64,000 nt of DNA from Botryobacter ruber. GTDB taxonomy: Bacteria; Bacteroidota; Bacteroidia; Cytophagales; Hymenobacteraceae. Under the pieces are notes generated by a model. That model saw only the letters and a program-made list of their open reading frames with translations. It ran no database searches and was not told where the DNA came from. The stretch spans positions 62,001-126,000 of the forward strand of contig NZ_QCZK02000038.1 of NCBI RefSeq assembly GCF_003347595.2. Direction: 5' to 3'. Below, one piece after another: positions 1 through 9,171 of this stretch (within the stretch, counting starts at the first letter, position 1; the number at the start of each line of letters is the position of its first letter). A program made the position numbers and the translations under genes.

Positions 1-1
1 C

Positions 2-232
2 GCGCACATAGAGCCCGGCGACCTGGCCGTAGTAGACCGCTCCGTGAAACCGGAAAGCGGTAAAATCGTGCTGGCGTTTGTGGAAGGCGAGTTTACCATC
101 AAGCGCCTGCTGTTTAAAAAGGACGGGACGTACCTGGTGCCCGAGAACCCCAACTACAGCGCCCTGAAAGTTGAGAACCCGGATGCTGGCCGCATCTGGG
201 GAGTGATAGTGGGCGTGGTCAAAAAACTGTAG
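2..232 (+). CDS. umuD: UmuD-like S24 peptidase, C-terminal part (5' truncated by window edge)
   Basis: The open frame runs in from the window edge and ends at the TAG at 230-232, so only the last 76 residues are seen. They match the C-terminal half of UmuD/LexA-type S24 self-cleaving peptidases: HIEPGDLAVVDRS near the start, then VEGEFTIKRL, whose Lys is the family's catalytic lysine. The nucleophilic Ser would lie upstream, outside the window. In the family, the cleaved UmuD' dimer joins UmuC to form translesion polymerase V. The umuC start codon is 7 bases after the stop, so the two are co-transcribed. A LexA-like repressor tail is possible but unlikely next to umuC. Confidence 0.9.
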   Translation, partial: AHIEPGDLAVVDRSVKPESGKIVLAFVEGEFTIKRLLFKKDGTYLVPENPNYSALKVENPDAGRIWGVIVGVVKKL

Positions 233-238
233 CTGCTT

Positions 239-1510
239 ATGACGTCGCTGTTTGCCCTGGTGGATTGCAATAACTTTTATGCCTCCTGCGAGCGGGTGTT
301 TGACCCGCGGCTGGAGGGGAAGCCGGTGGTGGTGCTGAGCAACAACGATGGCTGCATTATCGCCCGCTCCAACGAGGCCAAGGCTTTGGGCATCAAAATG
401 GGGCAACCGGCGTTTGAGGTGCGGGAACTGGTAAAGCAACACGGGGTGCAGGTGTTCAGCTCGAACTACGAGCTGTATGGCGATATGTCGCGGCGGGTAG
501 TGAACACGCTGGCGCAGTTCACGCCCAGCCTGGAGGTGTACTCCATCGACGAAAGTTTCCTGGACCTGGGCGATTTCCTGGCGCACCCCGATGTGGCTGC
601 TTATGCCAAAGAGATAAAAGAAACAACGAAGCTCTGGACCGGCATTCCGGTGTCGGTGGGGGTGGCGCCTACCAAAACGCTGGCGAAACTGGCTAACCGC
701 TTATCGAAGAAATGGACAGATGCAGCAGGCGTACTGGTGCTGACGGAGGCGCAGGCGATAGAAGAGGCACTGCAGCGTACGGCAGTGGAGGATGTGTGGG
801 GCATTGGGCGGCAGCATGCGCAGCGGCTTCGGCAGCAGGGGGTGCACACGGCCCTGGACCTGCGCAACCTGCCCGATGCGTGGGTAAAAAAGCACATGGC
901 GGTAACGGGGCTGCGCACGGTGCGGGAGCTGCGTGGCGAGCCCTGCGCCGACCTGGAGCTGGAGGTGCCGGCCAAGCAGAACATCTGCACCTCGCGCTCC
1001 TTCAGCCGCCCCCTGACCGAACTGACCGACATCGAAGAGGCGCTGGCGACGCACGTGGTGCGTTGCGCCACCAAACTCCGGAAGCAGCACAGCTGTGCCG
1101 GCGCCCTCACCGTTTTCCTGACCACCAGCCGCTTTGCCGCCAAAGAGCAGCAGTACTACGACAGCCGCACCGCCCGTTTGCCCGGCCCTACCGGCAGCGA
1201 ACTGGAGTTGCTGCACCAGGCCCGCCGCCTGCTCCGGGGCATGTTCCGGCACGGCTACCGCTACAACAAAACAGGGGTTATCCTCTCGGAGCTGGTGCCC
1301 GAAACGCAGGTGCAGCTCACACTTTTTGGCGGAGAGCAGTCTGAAAAGCAGGCCAAACTCATGCAGGCGCTCGACAGCCTCCGCGACCGGTTCGGGCATG
1401 GGGTGGTGAAGAACGGGGTACAGGGCACCGCCCAAAGGTGGATTATGAGCCAGGAACACTGCTCGCCCTGCTACACCACGCGCCTCGATGAAATAATCCG
1501 GGCAAGGTAA
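239..1510 (+). CDS. umuC: Y-family DNA polymerase V catalytic subunit UmuC
   Basis: This 423-residue protein has the full length of UmuC. The N-terminal palm carries the first catalytic Asp in [17 protein letters not shown], and the second acidic pair lies in [11 protein letters not shown] helix-hairpin-helix-like stretch ([17 protein letters not shown]) follows around residues 185-205, then the little finger domain and the UmuC-type C-terminal tail. It copies past DNA lesions during the SOS response with UmuD', with low fidelity. It follows umuD by 6 bases, which supports an operon. The promoter lies outside the window, so SOS-box control cannot be checked. Confidence 0.96.
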   Translation: MTSLFALVDCNNFYASCERVFDPRLEGKPVVVLSNNDGCIIARSNEAKALGIKMGQPAFEVRELVKQHGVQVFSSNYELYGDMSRRVVNTLAQFTPSLEVYSIDESFLDLGDFLAHPDVAAYAKEIKETTKLWTGIPVSVGVAPTKTLAKLANRLSKKWTDAAGVLVLTEAQAIEEALQRTAVEDVWGIGRQHAQRLRQQGVHTALDLRNLPDAWVKKHMAVTGLRTVRELRGEPCADLELEVPAKQNICTSRSFSRPLTELTDIEEALATHVVRCATKLRKQHSCAGALTVFLTTSRFAAKEQQYYDSRTARLPGPTGSELELLHQARRLLRGMFRHGYRYNKTGVILSELVPETQVQLTLFGGEQSEKQAKLMQALDSLRDRFGHGVVKNGVQGTAQRWIMSQEHCSPCYTTRLDEIIRAR

Positions 1511-1551
1511 ACAGGTAGCGGCCTTTGGTGCAGCAGCTGGTTAAATTAAGC

Positions 1552-1559
1552 TATCTTTG
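1552..1559 (+). promoter_or_regulatory. Bacteroidota -7 element TATCTTTG for the D-2-hydroxyacid dehydrogenase
   Basis: TATCTTTG matches the Bacteroidota -7 consensus TAnnTTTG exactly. Transcription would start near 1565, which favours the ATG at 1583 over the upstream TTG at 1562 as translation start. Confidence 0.6.
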
Positions 1560-1582
1560 TTTTGAATCGCACAGCAAGTAAC

Positions 1583-2572
1583 ATGAAAAAAGTACTCGTC
1601 ACCAGAGATCTGCCGGACGTTGGCGTTGACCTGCTTCGCCAGGAAGGATTTGAAGTAACCGTCTGGACAAAAAACAGGCCCATGACACAGGCCGAACTGC
1701 TGGAGGAGGCCCGGCAACACGATGCGCTGCTCTGTACCAGTGCCGACCGGATAGACGCTGCCTTCCTCGACAGCTGCCGCCACCTGGAGATCATTTCGCA
1801 GTTTGCTGCCGGTTACGATAACATGGATGTGGCAACCGCCACACGGTTGGGCGTCCCACTGGGCAACGCCCCGCATGCCATGAGCGAAGCCACTGCCGAT
1901 GTTGCTTTCGGGTTGATGATTGCTGTGTCCCGGAAGATGTTTCATTTGCACAAGAAGATAATTAATGGCGAGTGGCGCAGCTTCAGTCCGAAGGCCAATT
2001 TGGGGATGGAGCTGAAAAACAAAACGCTGGGCATTTTCGGGTTGGGGCGTATCGGGCTGGAAATGGCCAGGCGCTGCAAAGGGGCGTATAACATGGAAGT
2101 GATCTACTGCAACCGCAATCCGAATCCCGAAGCTGAAAAGGAGGTAGGGGCGAGGCGCGTCAGCTTTAACGATTTGCTTATGCAGAGCGATGTGCTGTCG
2201 GTGCACTGCCTGCTGAGCGGGGAAACAACAGGTATTTTTAACAGCACGGCATTCAGCAGGATGAAACGATCTGCTATTTTTATCAATACCGCCAGAGGAG
2301 GGGTGCACCAGGAGAAGGATCTAATCCGGGCGCTGAAAAAAGGTGACATTTGGGGGGCTGGCCTGGATGTGACCAACCCGGAGCCCATGCAACCAAACAA
2401 CCCCTTGCTGGCGATGGAAAATGTAGCAGTGCTGCCCCACATTGGTTCCGCCACCGTGGAAGCCCGGAGCCAGATGTCGTGGTTAGCAGCAGCGAACATC
2501 GTTGCCTTTTATAAAGGAGAGCCGGTGCCGCATCTGGTAAATCCGGAGGTAAAGGCAGGTAAACCGGAGTAA
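1583..2572 (+). CDS. D-2-hydroxyacid dehydrogenase (glyoxylate/hydroxypyruvate reductase type)
   Basis: This 329-residue protein begins MKKVLVTRDLPDVGVDLL. It has the two-domain fold of the D-isomer 2-hydroxyacid dehydrogenases. The NAD(P)-binding loop GIFGLGRIGLEMARR is near residues 145-160. The catalytic Arg lies in FINTARGG, the Glu in NPEP, and the His in LPHIGSAT. It is expected to reduce glyoxylate, hydroxypyruvate or a related 2-keto acid with NAD(P)H in the cytoplasm. Substrate cannot be fixed from sequence. The frame is also open from a TTG at 1562, but the promoter position argues for the ATG. The gene stands alone. Confidence 0.9.
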   Translation: MKKVLVTRDLPDVGVDLLRQEGFEVTVWTKNRPMTQAELLEEARQHDALLCTSADRIDAAFLDSCRHLEIISQFAAGYDNMDVATATRLGVPLGNAPHAMSEATADVAFGLMIAVSRKMFHLHKKIINGEWRSFSPKANLGMELKNKTLGIFGLGRIGLEMARRCKGAYNMEVIYCNRNPNPEAEKEVGARRVSFNDLLMQSDVLSVHCLLSGETTGIFNSTAFSRMKRSAIFINTARGGVHQEKDLIRALKKGDIWGAGLDVTNPEPMQPNNPLLAMENVAVLPHIGSATVEARSQMSWLAAANIVAFYKGEPVPHLVNPEVKAGKPE

Positions 2573-2732
2573 AAACAGCTGCTGCAGCAAAAAAATGAGC
2601 TACGGTTCCTAAAAGTTATTGGCTAACAGTTGATAAAGAAATTTTATCAGTCGTAAAAAGAAGCTGAGAGCCTGTTTTCTGTGCCGGCTGGTATTGCGTG
2701 TAACATGTTGTGTCAGTCTGATGGTAGCAGCA

Positions 2733-2767
2733 GAGCAGCAGCGGCTGTGGTGGCAGGTGCTGCAGAA
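2733..2767 (+). repeat. R1 interspersed repeat, copy 1 (+)
   Basis: This is one copy of the window's dispersed G/T-rich repeat R1. Its core GGCTGTGGTGGCAGGTGC is followed by TGCAGAA. It lies between the dehydrogenase and the tRNA terminator. Plus orientation is defined as the GGCTGTGGTGGC strand. Confidence 0.7.
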
Positions 2768-2807
2768 TAAAAAGGCCGTTTGGAATGCAAAGCCGGAGGC
2801 AATGCAA

Positions 2808-2842
2808 ACAAAAAGCCCCGGAACCTGTTAGGAACCGGGGCT
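2808..2842 (-). terminator. Rho-independent terminator after tRNA-Met
   Basis: On the minus strand AGCCCCGG and CCGGGGCT form an 8-bp GC-rich stem followed by a T run. It sits directly after the tRNA CCA end. Confidence 0.8.
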
Positions 2843-2843
2843 C

Positions 2844-2920
2844 TGGTAGCGGGGAGCAGAATCGAACTGCCGACCTCAGGGTTATGAATCCTGCGCTCTA
2901 ACCATCTGAGCTACCCCGCC
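2844..2920 (-). tRNA. tRNA-Met (anticodon CAT)
   Basis: Read on the minus strand, the 77-base gene folds as a cloverleaf. It has a 7-bp acceptor stem (GGCGGGG with CCCCGCT, closed by a G-U pair at 1:72), a D arm GCTC/GAGC, an anticodon loop TTCATAA with CAT, a T arm containing TTCGATT, and an encoded CCA. The C31-G43 side of the anticodon stem has one A-C mismatch at 31:39. It lacks the three G-C pairs of an initiator tRNA, so elongator Met is most likely. A lysidine-modified Ile-CAT tRNA cannot be fully excluded. Confidence 0.93.
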
Positions 2921-2931
2921 GAATTGTGCTG

Positions 2932-2939
2932 CAAATGTA
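2932..2939 (-). promoter_or_regulatory. -7 element for tRNA-Met
   Basis: On the minus strand TACATTTG matches TAnnTTTG exactly and lies 12 bases before the tRNA 5' end. Confidence 0.6.
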
Positions 2940-3056
2940 GGTAATATTTTTTTATATGCGCAATAGTTCGCCCAGAAAAAAAATATTTTATTTTCAACAT
3001 GTTTACAGAACCGGAAATTAATACTATACTTACTCAAACACTTACGACAGGTTCCT

Positions 3057-3461
3057 ATGACGAAAACGAAAAAGACAAAGTTTGTGCGCGAATACCCGAT
3101 AAACGCATCTGCCAAGCTGCTTTATCCTTACCTGAGCACGCCGGGCGGACTGGCACAGTGGTTTTGCGATGATGTCAAAATCGACGAGAACAAAAACTTT
3201 AATTTCATCTGGGACGGGCGCAGCCACTTTGCCGAAATGACCGGCCACCGGGTAAACCGGTCGGTGCGCTTTATTTTCCTGGACGATGATAAAAACCACG
3301 TTCCGGACGCACCTTATGTAGATTTTTCAATCGAGTCGAGCGAACTGACACAGGAGCAGTACCTTAAAGTAATCGATTATTCGGAGGAAGACGACCAGGA
3401 AGAGATGGAAGAACTCTGGGAATACCTCATCCAGAACCTGCGCGAGATAATTGGTGGGTAA
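3057..3461 (+). CDS. START-like (SRPBCC/AHSA1-type) domain protein
   Basis: This 134-residue acidic protein starts MTKTKKTKFVREYPINASAKLLYPYLSTPGGLAQWFCDDV. That pattern (an N-terminal strand, then a helix with STPGGLAQWF, then strands) is typical of the START-like/AHSA1 helix-grip fold. The C-terminus is a long acidic helix (EEDDQEEMEELWEYL). Such stand-alone START-like proteins are common in Bacteroidota and their ligand is unknown. It has no signal peptide and should be cytoplasmic. A new promoter lies between it and the next gene, so it is probably monocistronic. Confidence 0.8.
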   Translation: MTKTKKTKFVREYPINASAKLLYPYLSTPGGLAQWFCDDVKIDENKNFNFIWDGRSHFAEMTGHRVNRSVRFIFLDDDKNHVPDAPYVDFSIESSELTQEQYLKVIDYSEEDDQEEMEELWEYLIQNLREIIGG

Positions 3462-3479
3462 AGTCCGCATGATAATGCC

Positions 3480-3487
3480 TATCTTTG
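3480..3487 (+). promoter_or_regulatory. -7 element TATCTTTG for the LptF/LptG gene
   Basis: TATCTTTG is an exact match to TAnnTTTG, 75 bases before the ATG at 3562, between the START-like gene and the permease. Confidence 0.55.
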
Positions 3488-3561
3488 CACGATTTTTGGA
3501 GGCACCTGTTAGTATACCGGCACTGTAGCAGCCGGCACGCTACCTTGCTTTGTTGGCTAAC

Positions 3562-4983
3562 ATGAAAAAACTAGATAAGCTTATACTTCGGTCGTTTATC
3601 GGCCCCTTCTTTCTCACATTTGCGGTAGTGGAGTTTATTCTGCTCACGCAGTACATGCTCAAGTACCTCGACGAACTGGTTGGAAAAGACCTTGGAGGGG
3701 AGATATTTGCCGAACTGCTCTTTTACTTCAGCCTGAACATGGCCCCGGTGGCACTGCCGCTGGCCGTGTTGCTGTCGTCGCTCATGACCTTTGGTACCCT
3801 GGGCGAGCACCACGAACTGACGGCTATCAAAACCTCGGGCATAGCGCTGCCGCGTATCCTGATGCCGGTGTTTGTGCTGGTGGTGGGTGTTATGGTGGGC
3901 GCTTTCTTTTTCAACAACAGAATTGTGCCCAAGGCCAACCTGAACGCCTACAGCCTGCTCTGGGATATCCGCCAGAAAAAGCCTGCCATGAACTTTAAGG
4001 AAGGCGCCTTTTACAACGGCCTGCCGGGGTACAGCATCAAAATAAACGAAAAATTCAACGACGGGCGTTCGCTGCGGGATGTCATGATTTACGACCATTC
4101 CAAAGGAGGCGCCAATACCACCGTTATCCTCGCCGATTCGGGAACCATGTACACTGAGTACAACGACAATTACCTGGTGCTGGAACTGTTCGACGGCAAT
4201 ACCTATGTGGAGCAGAGCGATGGCGGTATCCGGAGTTCGACCGAGCAGTACGTGCGGCAGAATTTTGAGCAAAGCAAGATTATCTTTAACCTGTCGTCTT
4301 TCAGCCTGGAGCGTACCCGGAAAGAGTATTTTGCCGACAACAAAATGATGAAAAACATCGGGCAGCTAAACGTGGTAACCGACTCGCTGCGGCAGCACCG
4401 GGAAAAAGAGGTGCAAATGTTTCCGCCCAACATAGAGCCCTTTTATGCTTATTTTAAAGCGGATACCGGCCAGGTAAAAAATGGCTTCAGGCTGCTCGAC
4501 AAGCAGCTGGAGCGGGAACTGCCGCCTATAAGTACGGATGTGGCGAATGGCGCGATCAACAGGGCACGGAATATCAAGAGTTTTATCGAAAGCTATATGG
4601 AGCGCCTGAACCATGCCCGGCGCGAAGCAAATAATTACGAGATCGAAATATGGCGAAAATATACGCAGTCGGCTGCCATCCTGATCATGTTCCTGATCGG
4701 TGCCCCACTTGGCGCCATTATCAAGAAAGGCGGGCTGGGGGTACCGGTTATCATTTCGATCATCTTCTTTATTATTATGTATGTGCTGGCCATTCTGGGC
4801 GAGAAGTGGGCCCGGGAGGGGTTGGTTTCCGTGGGGCTAGGCATGTGGGGCGCCAATATTATTCTGCTGCCCATCGGGTTGTTCTTCCTCTACCAGGCCA
4901 GAAACGATTCCAGCCTGCTGGAAGTCGACTTCTGGCGCAAACTGATGGAACGCCTGCGCCGCAAAAAGCTGGACAGCATTTAG
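3562..4983 (+). CDS. LptF/LptG (YjgP/YjgQ) family LPS export permease
   Basis: This 473-residue inner membrane protein has three N-terminal membrane segments (around FIGPFFLTFAVVEFILL, MAPVALPLAVLLSSLMTF and ILMPVFVLVVGVMVG). A large periplasmic beta-jellyroll region follows at roughly residues 115-360, then three C-terminal segments (SAAILIMFLIGAPLGAII, VPVIISIIFFIIMYVLAIL, IILLPIGLFFLY). This is the LptF/LptG layout. In the family these permeases work with the LptB ATPase to pull lipopolysaccharide out of the inner membrane and feed the LptC/A/D bridge. Sequence alone does not tell F from G. The ATG at 3562 is preferred over a TTG at 3550. A mosaic repeat begins right after the stop codon. 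Confidence 0.92.
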   Translation: MKKLDKLILRSFIGPFFLTFAVVEFILLTQYMLKYLDELVGKDLGGEIFAELLFYFSLNMAPVALPLAVLLSSLMTFGTLGEHHELTAIKTSGIALPRILMPVFVLVVGVMVGAFFFNNRIVPKANLNAYSLLWDIRQKKPAMNFKEGAFYNGLPGYSIKINEKFNDGRSLRDVMIYDHSKGGANTTVILADSGTMYTEYNDNYLVLELFDGNTYVEQSDGGIRSSTEQYVRQNFEQSKIIFNLSSFSLERTRKEYFADNKMMKNIGQLNVVTDSLRQHREKEVQMFPPNIEPFYAYFKADTGQVKNGFRLLDKQLERELPPISTDVANGAINRARNIKSFIESYMERLNHARREANNYEIEIWRKYTQSAAILIMFLIGAPLGAIIKKGGLGVPVIISIIFFIIMYVLAILGEKWAREGLVSVGLGMWGANIILLPIGLFFLYQARNDSSLLEVDFWRKLMERLRRKKLDSI

Positions 4984-5109
4984 GAAGTTAGAGAGTTTGG
5001 GAGGTAGAGAGTTTGGGAGTTTAAGAGTTAGAAAGGTAGAAAGGTAGAAAGGTAGTGAACATGTAGGGGTTGAAAATCTTCAACCCTGTAACAGAAAGGT
5101 AGAGAGATT

Positions 5110-5152
5110 GGTTCGTGCAGGAGACGCGGTGCCCGCGTCTCCTGCACGAACC
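5110..5152. repeat. Perfect 20-bp inverted repeat (R2 module)
   Basis: The arms 5110-5129 and 5133-5152 are exact reverse complements with a 3-base loop. Each arm ends in GAGACGCGG or its complement. There is no T run, so a classical terminator is unlikely. A shorter version of the same hairpin lies at 19096-19116. Confidence 0.85.
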
Positions 5153-5226
5153 ACAAACAATCTTAATCCTGTTAATCCATAAATCTGGCGAATCCAAATT
5201 CAGACAAAAAATCAACGGTTCAGACA

Positions 5227-5259
5227 AGCAGCAGAGACAATGGTGGCAGGAGCAGAAAA
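5227..5259 (+). repeat. R1 interspersed repeat, copy 2 (+), divergent
   Basis: GCAGCAGAGACAATGGTGGC followed by AGGAGCAGAAAA resembles R1 but has several changes. It lies just upstream of the rpsO promoter region. Confidence 0.55.
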
Positions 5260-5326
5260 CATTTTATGACAACTAACCTGATTTCCCTGGTAATAAATAA
5301 CCTGTAACGAATAAGTAAATTTGTTT

Positions 5327-5355
5327 TTTGTTGAAGATAAAATTTTATATCTTTG
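5327..5355 (+). promoter_or_regulatory. Promoter of rpsO (-33 TTTG, -7 TATCTTTG)
   Basis: TTTG at 5327-5330 and TATCTTTG at 5348-5355 are separated by 17 bases. This closely fits the Bacteroidota promoter form and gives a leader of about 52 bases before the rpsO ATG. Confidence 0.7.
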
Positions 5356-5413
5356 CGGCTTATATGGCTACCTGGGTTTAAGAAAAAAACAGTTTGATAT
5401 TTTAAAATACGCA

Positions 5414-5689
5414 ATGAAATTAACTACTGAAGCGAAACAAGAAATTTTTGAAAAGTACAGCCAAAGCAAATCAAAGGCTGATACAGGTTCTGCTGAAGCT
5501 CAAATCGCGCTTTTCTCTACGCGCATCGCTGACCTGACAGAGCACCTTAAAATACACAAGAAAGACTACGGCACCCGTCTTGGTCTTCTTAAACTGGTAG
5601 GTAAAAGAAGAAGATTACTTAACTACCTGGCCAAAAATGATATTGAGCGTTACAGAGCGATCATCGGTGAGCTAGGTATCAGAAAATAA
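5414..5689 (+). CDS. rpsO: 30S ribosomal protein S15
   Basis: This 91-residue protein, starting [19 protein letters not shown], has the usual S15 length. It carries the family signature from [27 protein letters not shown] to [16 protein letters not shown]15 binds 16S rRNA at the central domain three-way junction early in 30S assembly. The frame is open from 5321, but that region holds the promoter, so the ATG at 5414 is the start. rpsO followed by pnp is a widely conserved order. In other bacteria S15 and PNPase both autoregulate from this transcript. No such element was identified here. Confidence 0.97.
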   Translation: MKLTTEAKQEIFEKYSQSKSKADTGSAEAQIALFSTRIADLTEHLKIHKKDYGTRLGLLKLVGKRRRLLNYLAKNDIERYRAIIGELGIRK

Positions 5690-5702
5690 GCTTATATTTA
5701 CT

Positions 5703-5737
5703 AGGGAATTCATACAGGAATTCCCTATTCTTTTTCT
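5703..5737 (+). terminator. Terminator between rpsO and pnp
   Basis: AGGGAATTC and GAATTCCCT form a perfect 9-bp stem with a 6-base loop, followed by ATTCTTTTTCT. It may attenuate read-through from rpsO into pnp. Confidence 0.75.
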
Positions 5738-5819
5738 AGTTATTCCAAGCCTTTCCTTTTTGCCAGTACCGACAGCGGCCACAATGGGTAGCCCTGTCTT
5801 TTTTGATGCTAAAAAAATA

Positions 5820-7964
5820 ATGAAGATGCCTTATACTGCGATAAACAAAACAATCCTTCTTCCGGATGGCCGGGAGATAACAATAGAAACTGGTAAATTA
5901 GCCAAACAGGCAGATGGCTCCGTAGTTGTGAAAATGGGTAACACCATGCTATTGGCAGCTGTAGTTTCACAAAAAGAAGCCCGCGAGGGAGTAGACTTCC
6001 TGCCGCTCTCCGTGGATTACCAGGAAAAATTTGCTTCGTCCGGTAAAATACCCGGTGGTTTCCTGAAAAGGGAAGCGAGACTTTCGGATTACGAAATCCT
6101 GGTGTCGCGCCTGGTAGACCGCGTGCTGCGTCCTCTGTTCCCGGACGACTACCATGCAGAAACACAGATGTCTATCAACCTGATTTCGGCTGATACGGAT
6201 ATCATGCCGGATGCACTTGCTGCACTGGCCGCTTCTGCTGCACTGGCTGTTTCGGATATTCCGTTCAACGGTCCTATCTCGGAAGTACGTGTTGCCCGTA
6301 TTGATGGACAGCTTGTGATTAACCCTGGTGTTAACGACCTGCAGCGTGCCGACATCGATATGATTGTGGGTGCCTCTATGGACAGCGTGACGATGGTGGA
6401 AGGGGAGATGAACGAGGTTTCGGAAGAAGAAATGCTCGAGGCAATCGCTTTTGCCCACGAAGCCATTAAAGTACAGTGCCAGGCGCAACTGGAACTGGCG
6501 GAGATGGTTGGCAAGCTGGAGAAACGCGAATACCTGCACGAAAGCTCTGACGAAGAACTTCGCGAGGCAATCTACAAAGCTACTTACGACAAAGCCTATG
6601 AAGTTGCCAAGAGAGGCAGCGCTGTAAAAGCAGAGCGTAAAAAAGGCTTTAAAAGTGTGCTGGAAGAGTACATGGCTACCCTTCCGGAAGACCATCCCTA
6701 TGATCCGGTTCTCATAAACAGGTATTTCCACGAGGCTGAGAAAGATGCCGTTCGCAACATGATCCTGAACGATCGTGTACGCCTGGATGGCCGCCAGCTG
6801 GACGAGATTCGCCCGATCTGGACAGAAATCAATTACCTGCCGGCTACACACGGTTCGGCCATCTTTACCCGTGGCGAAACGCAATCGCTTACTACGGTTA
6901 CCCTTGGTACCAAACTGGACGAGCAGCTGATCGACAGCGCCATGGTATCAGGCACAAACAAGTTCCTGTTGCACTATAACTTCCCTGCCTACTCCACCGG
7001 CGAGGTGAAGCCAAACAGAGGCCCGGGCCGAAGAGAAGTAGGACACGGTAACCTGGCGCTGCGAGCACTTAAAAAGGTGCTTCCACCGGATTCCGAAAAT
7101 CCATATACCATCCGTATTGTTTCTGATATCCTGGAGTCGAACGGTTCGTCTTCTATGGCAACGGTTTGTGCAGGCAGCTTAGCGCTGATGGATGCCGGTG
7201 TGCCCGTAAGAGATGCCGTTGCCGGTATTGCCATGGGACTTATCACGGATGAGAAAACCCATAAATTTGCTGTTCTTTCCGATATCCTGGGCGATGAAGA
7301 CCACCTGGGCGATATGGACTTTAAGGTAGCCGGTACGCAGAAAGGTATCACGGCCTGCCAGATGGACATCAAAGTAAAAGGCTTATCGCATGATGTACTG
7401 AGCCAGGCGCTGGCGCAGGCAAGAGCAGGTCGTTTGCATATCCTGGGCGAGATGGCCAAAACTATCTCTTCGCCGAACGTAGATTACAAGCCGCATACAC
7501 CACGCTCTTACAACATGATCATCGACAAAGAGTTTATCGGAGCGGTAATCGGACCAGGCGGTAAAGTTATCCAGCAGATCCAGAAAGACACTGGCGCTAC
7601 CATCATCATCGAAGAGAAGAATGAGAAAGGCCACGTGAACATTTTCGCCAACAACCAGGACTCCATGGACGATGCGGTGCGCAAGATCAAAGCCATCGTA
7701 GCCCAGCCTGAAATCGGTGAGATTTACATTGGTAAAGTGAAGTCTATCCAGCCATACGGTGCCTTTGTGGAGTTCATGCCTGGTAAAGACGGCTTGCTGC
7801 ACATTTCCGAAATCAAGCACGAGCGCCTCGAAACAATGGATGGCGTGCTCGAGATTGGCGAAGAAGTGAAGGTGAAGCTGATCGATGTAGATAAGAAAAC
7901 AGGCAAGTTCAAGCTTTCCCGCAAAGCGGCTCTGCCTAAAACAGATGCCCCTAACCAAGGCTAA
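5820..7964 (+). CDS. pnp: Polyribonucleotide nucleotidyltransferase (PNPase)
   Basis: This 714-residue protein has the complete PNPase domain series: RNase PH-like core 1 (residues about 5-150), an alpha-helical linker, RNase PH-like core 2 (about 320-560, with [23 protein letters not shown]), a KH domain with [12 protein letters not shown], and a C-terminal S1 domain ([21 protein letters not shown]). PNPase degrades RNA 3' to 5' using phosphate and can also add tails. The frame is open from 5760, but the residues before [11 protein letters not shown] do not look like PNPase, so a start at 5820 (or 5826) is chosen. It lies between rpsO and the primary sigma factor gene. Confidence 0.97.
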   Translation: MKMPYTAINKTILLPDGREITIETGKLAKQADGSVVVKMGNTMLLAAVVSQKEAREGVDFLPLSVDYQEKFASSGKIPGGFLKREARLSDYEILVSRLVDRVLRPLFPDDYHAETQMSINLISADTDIMPDALAALAASAALAVSDIPFNGPISEVRVARIDGQLVINPGVNDLQRADIDMIVGASMDSVTMVEGEMNEVSEEEMLEAIAFAHEAIKVQCQAQLELAEMVGKLEKREYLHESSDEELREAIYKATYDKAYEVAKRGSAVKAERKKGFKSVLEEYMATLPEDHPYDPVLINRYFHEAEKDAVRNMILNDRVRLDGRQLDEIRPIWTEINYLPATHGSAIFTRGETQSLTTVTLGTKLDEQLIDSAMVSGTNKFLLHYNFPAYSTGEVKPNRGPGRREVGHGNLALRALKKVLPPDSENPYTIRIVSDILESNGSSSMATVCAGSLALMDAGVPVRDAVAGIAMGLITDEKTHKFAVLSDILGDEDHLGDMDFKVAGTQKGITACQMDIKVKGLSHDVLSQALAQARAGRLHILGEMAKTISSPNVDYKPHTPRSYNMIIDKEFIGAVIGPGGKVIQQIQKDTGATIIIEEKNEKGHVNIFANNQDSMDDAVRKIKAIVAQPEIGEIYIGKVKSIQPYGAFVEFMPGKDGLLHISEIKHERLETMDGVLEIGEEVKVKLIDVDKKTGKFKLSRKAALPKTDAPNQG

Positions 7965-7978
7965 TTGTTTAGCTTAAA

Positions 7979-8033
7979 CACTCCTGGTACAGGCGCTTAA
8001 CTACAGAAGCGCAGTACCAGGAGTGCTTTTTTC
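7979..8033 (+). terminator. Terminator after pnp
   Basis: CACTCCTGGTA and TACCAGGAGTG form an 11-bp perfect stem. The loop holds a second small stem (GCGCTT with AAGCGC). A CTTTTTTCT tail follows. Confidence 0.85.
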
Positions 8034-8156
8034 TACTCCTGCTGCTATAGTTCTTGATTTTATTTCGGATAAGTAAGAACTTTGCCCGATTTTCTGGTGT
8101 TAACAATTCAAAGCCGAAAAAATAGTTTACATATAAATTGATTAATAACAAATCTG

Positions 8157-9020
8157 ATGAGACAGCTCAAGATAAGCAAACAGATCACGAACCGAGAAAG
8201 CCAGTCACTTGATAAGTATTTGCAGGAGATTGGTAAAGTTGATTTGCTTACTCCGGATGAAGAGGTGTCGTTAGCACAAAGGATTAAAGAGGGAGATCAG
8301 TTTGCACTTGAGAAATTAACAAAAGCCAACCTGCGTTTCGTGGTGTCGGTAGCCAAGCAGTACCAGAACCAGGGCCTCTCGTTAGGAGACCTGATTAACG
8401 AAGGTAACCTGGGCTTGATTAAAGCAGCTAAGCGTTTCGACGAAACAAGGGGCTTCAAATTTATCTCATATGCCGTATGGTGGATTCGCCAGTCTATTCT
8501 GCAGGCACTGGCCGAGCAGTCGCGTATTGTGCGTCTGCCCCTGAACCGTGTCGGATCCCTGAATAAGATTTCCAAATCATTCTCCGAACTGGAGCAGAAG
8601 TTTGAGCGGGAGCCATCTCCGGAAGAAATTGCCGAAGTGCTGGAACTGACTACTGCCGAGGTGGTAGATACACTGAAAATCTCCGGACGCCACGTATCGG
8701 TGGATGCACCTTTTGTGCAGGGCGAAGAAAACAGGTTGCTGGACGTGCTGGAGAACGAGGATGAAGAATCGCCGGATACCGGGCTGATGAACGACTCGCT
8801 TCGCAAAGAAGTACAGCGTGCCCTTTCTACTCTTACCAAGCGTGAGGCAGATGTGATTACCTTGTACTTCGGGTTGAACGGGGAACACTCGTTAACACTG
8901 GAAGAAATAGGAGAGAAATTTAACCTGACACGCGAACGTGTACGCCAAATAAAAGAAAAGGCAATCAGACGTCTTCGTCATACTTCCCGAAGCAAAGCAT
9001 TGAAACCCTATCTGGGTTAA
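8157..9020 (+). CDS. rpoD: Primary RNA polymerase sigma factor (sigma-70 family)
   Basis: This 287-residue sigma factor lacks region 1.1, as is usual for Bacteroidota housekeeping sigma. Region 1.2 is at the start ([21 protein letters not shown]). Region 2 includes [19 protein letters not shown], the DNA-melting and -10 recognition helix. Region 3 follows, then the region 4.2 helix-turn-helix [20 protein letters not shown]. It directs core RNA polymerase to most promoters, here presumably the TAnnTTTG type seen across the window. A weak -7 match (GAACTTTG at 8077-8084) precedes it. It follows pnp but is separated by a strong terminator. Confidence 0.96.
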   Translation: MRQLKISKQITNRESQSLDKYLQEIGKVDLLTPDEEVSLAQRIKEGDQFALEKLTKANLRFVVSVAKQYQNQGLSLGDLINEGNLGLIKAAKRFDETRGFKFISYAVWWIRQSILQALAEQSRIVRLPLNRVGSLNKISKSFSELEQKFEREPSPEEIAEVLELTTAEVVDTLKISGRHVSVDAPFVQGEENRLLDVLENEDEESPDTGLMNDSLRKEVQRALSTLTKREADVITLYFGLNGEHSLTLEEIGEKFNLTRERVRQIKEKAIRRLRHTSRSKALKPYLG

Positions 9021-9037
9021 TTACTGCAAGTTACCTC

Positions 9038-9073
9038 CAAAGCCCTGGCCAAAAGTCAGGGCTTTGTTTTTTT
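9038..9073 (+). terminator. Terminator after rpoD
   Basis: CAAAGCCCTG and CAGGGCTTTG form a perfect 10-bp stem followed by TTTTTTT. Confidence 0.88.
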
Positions 9074-9133
9074 AGGGGCAGGTGTACCAGCCTTTTTGAA
9101 AAGCCAAATGCAGGCAAAGGGCGATAATTTTTG

Positions 9134-9141
9134 TATACTTG
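9134..9141 (+). promoter_or_regulatory. Probable -7 element TATACTTG for trxB
   Basis: TATACTTG differs from TAnnTTTG at one base and lies 31 bases before the trxB ATG at 9172. Confidence 0.5.
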
Positions 9142-9171
9142 CATCCAAATTTAGTATCGCATCCCCAAATC

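Larger units (their letters stand above)
4984..5320. other. Intergenic region filled by mosaic repeat R2, copy 1
   Basis: No gene is seen here. In order it holds: a purine-rich minisatellite (units like GAGAGTTTGGGAGTTA and GAAAGGTA) at 4984-5055; a short hairpin GGGTTGAA/TTCAACCC in 5063-5102; a perfect 20-bp hairpin at 5110-5152; an AATCCTGTTAATCC/TTCAGACAAA segment at 5153-5226; and an R1 copy at 5227-5259. The same modules recur in the same order at 18930-19345. Confidence 0.8.

Noticed and set aside
239..1510. Long antisense frames within umuC and other genes (e.g. 701-1459, 601-1143)
   Set aside because: Shadow frames from high GC codon bias of the real gene; they lack family motifs and promoters.
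2616..2807. 63-codon minus-strand frame with LPPQPLLL
   Set aside because: It is the reverse reading of an R1 copy and flanking non-coding DNA next to the tRNA.
2844..2920. tRNA might be an initiator tRNA
   Set aside because: The anticodon stem lacks the three consecutive G-C pairs and the 1:72 mismatch of initiators, so elongator Met was called.
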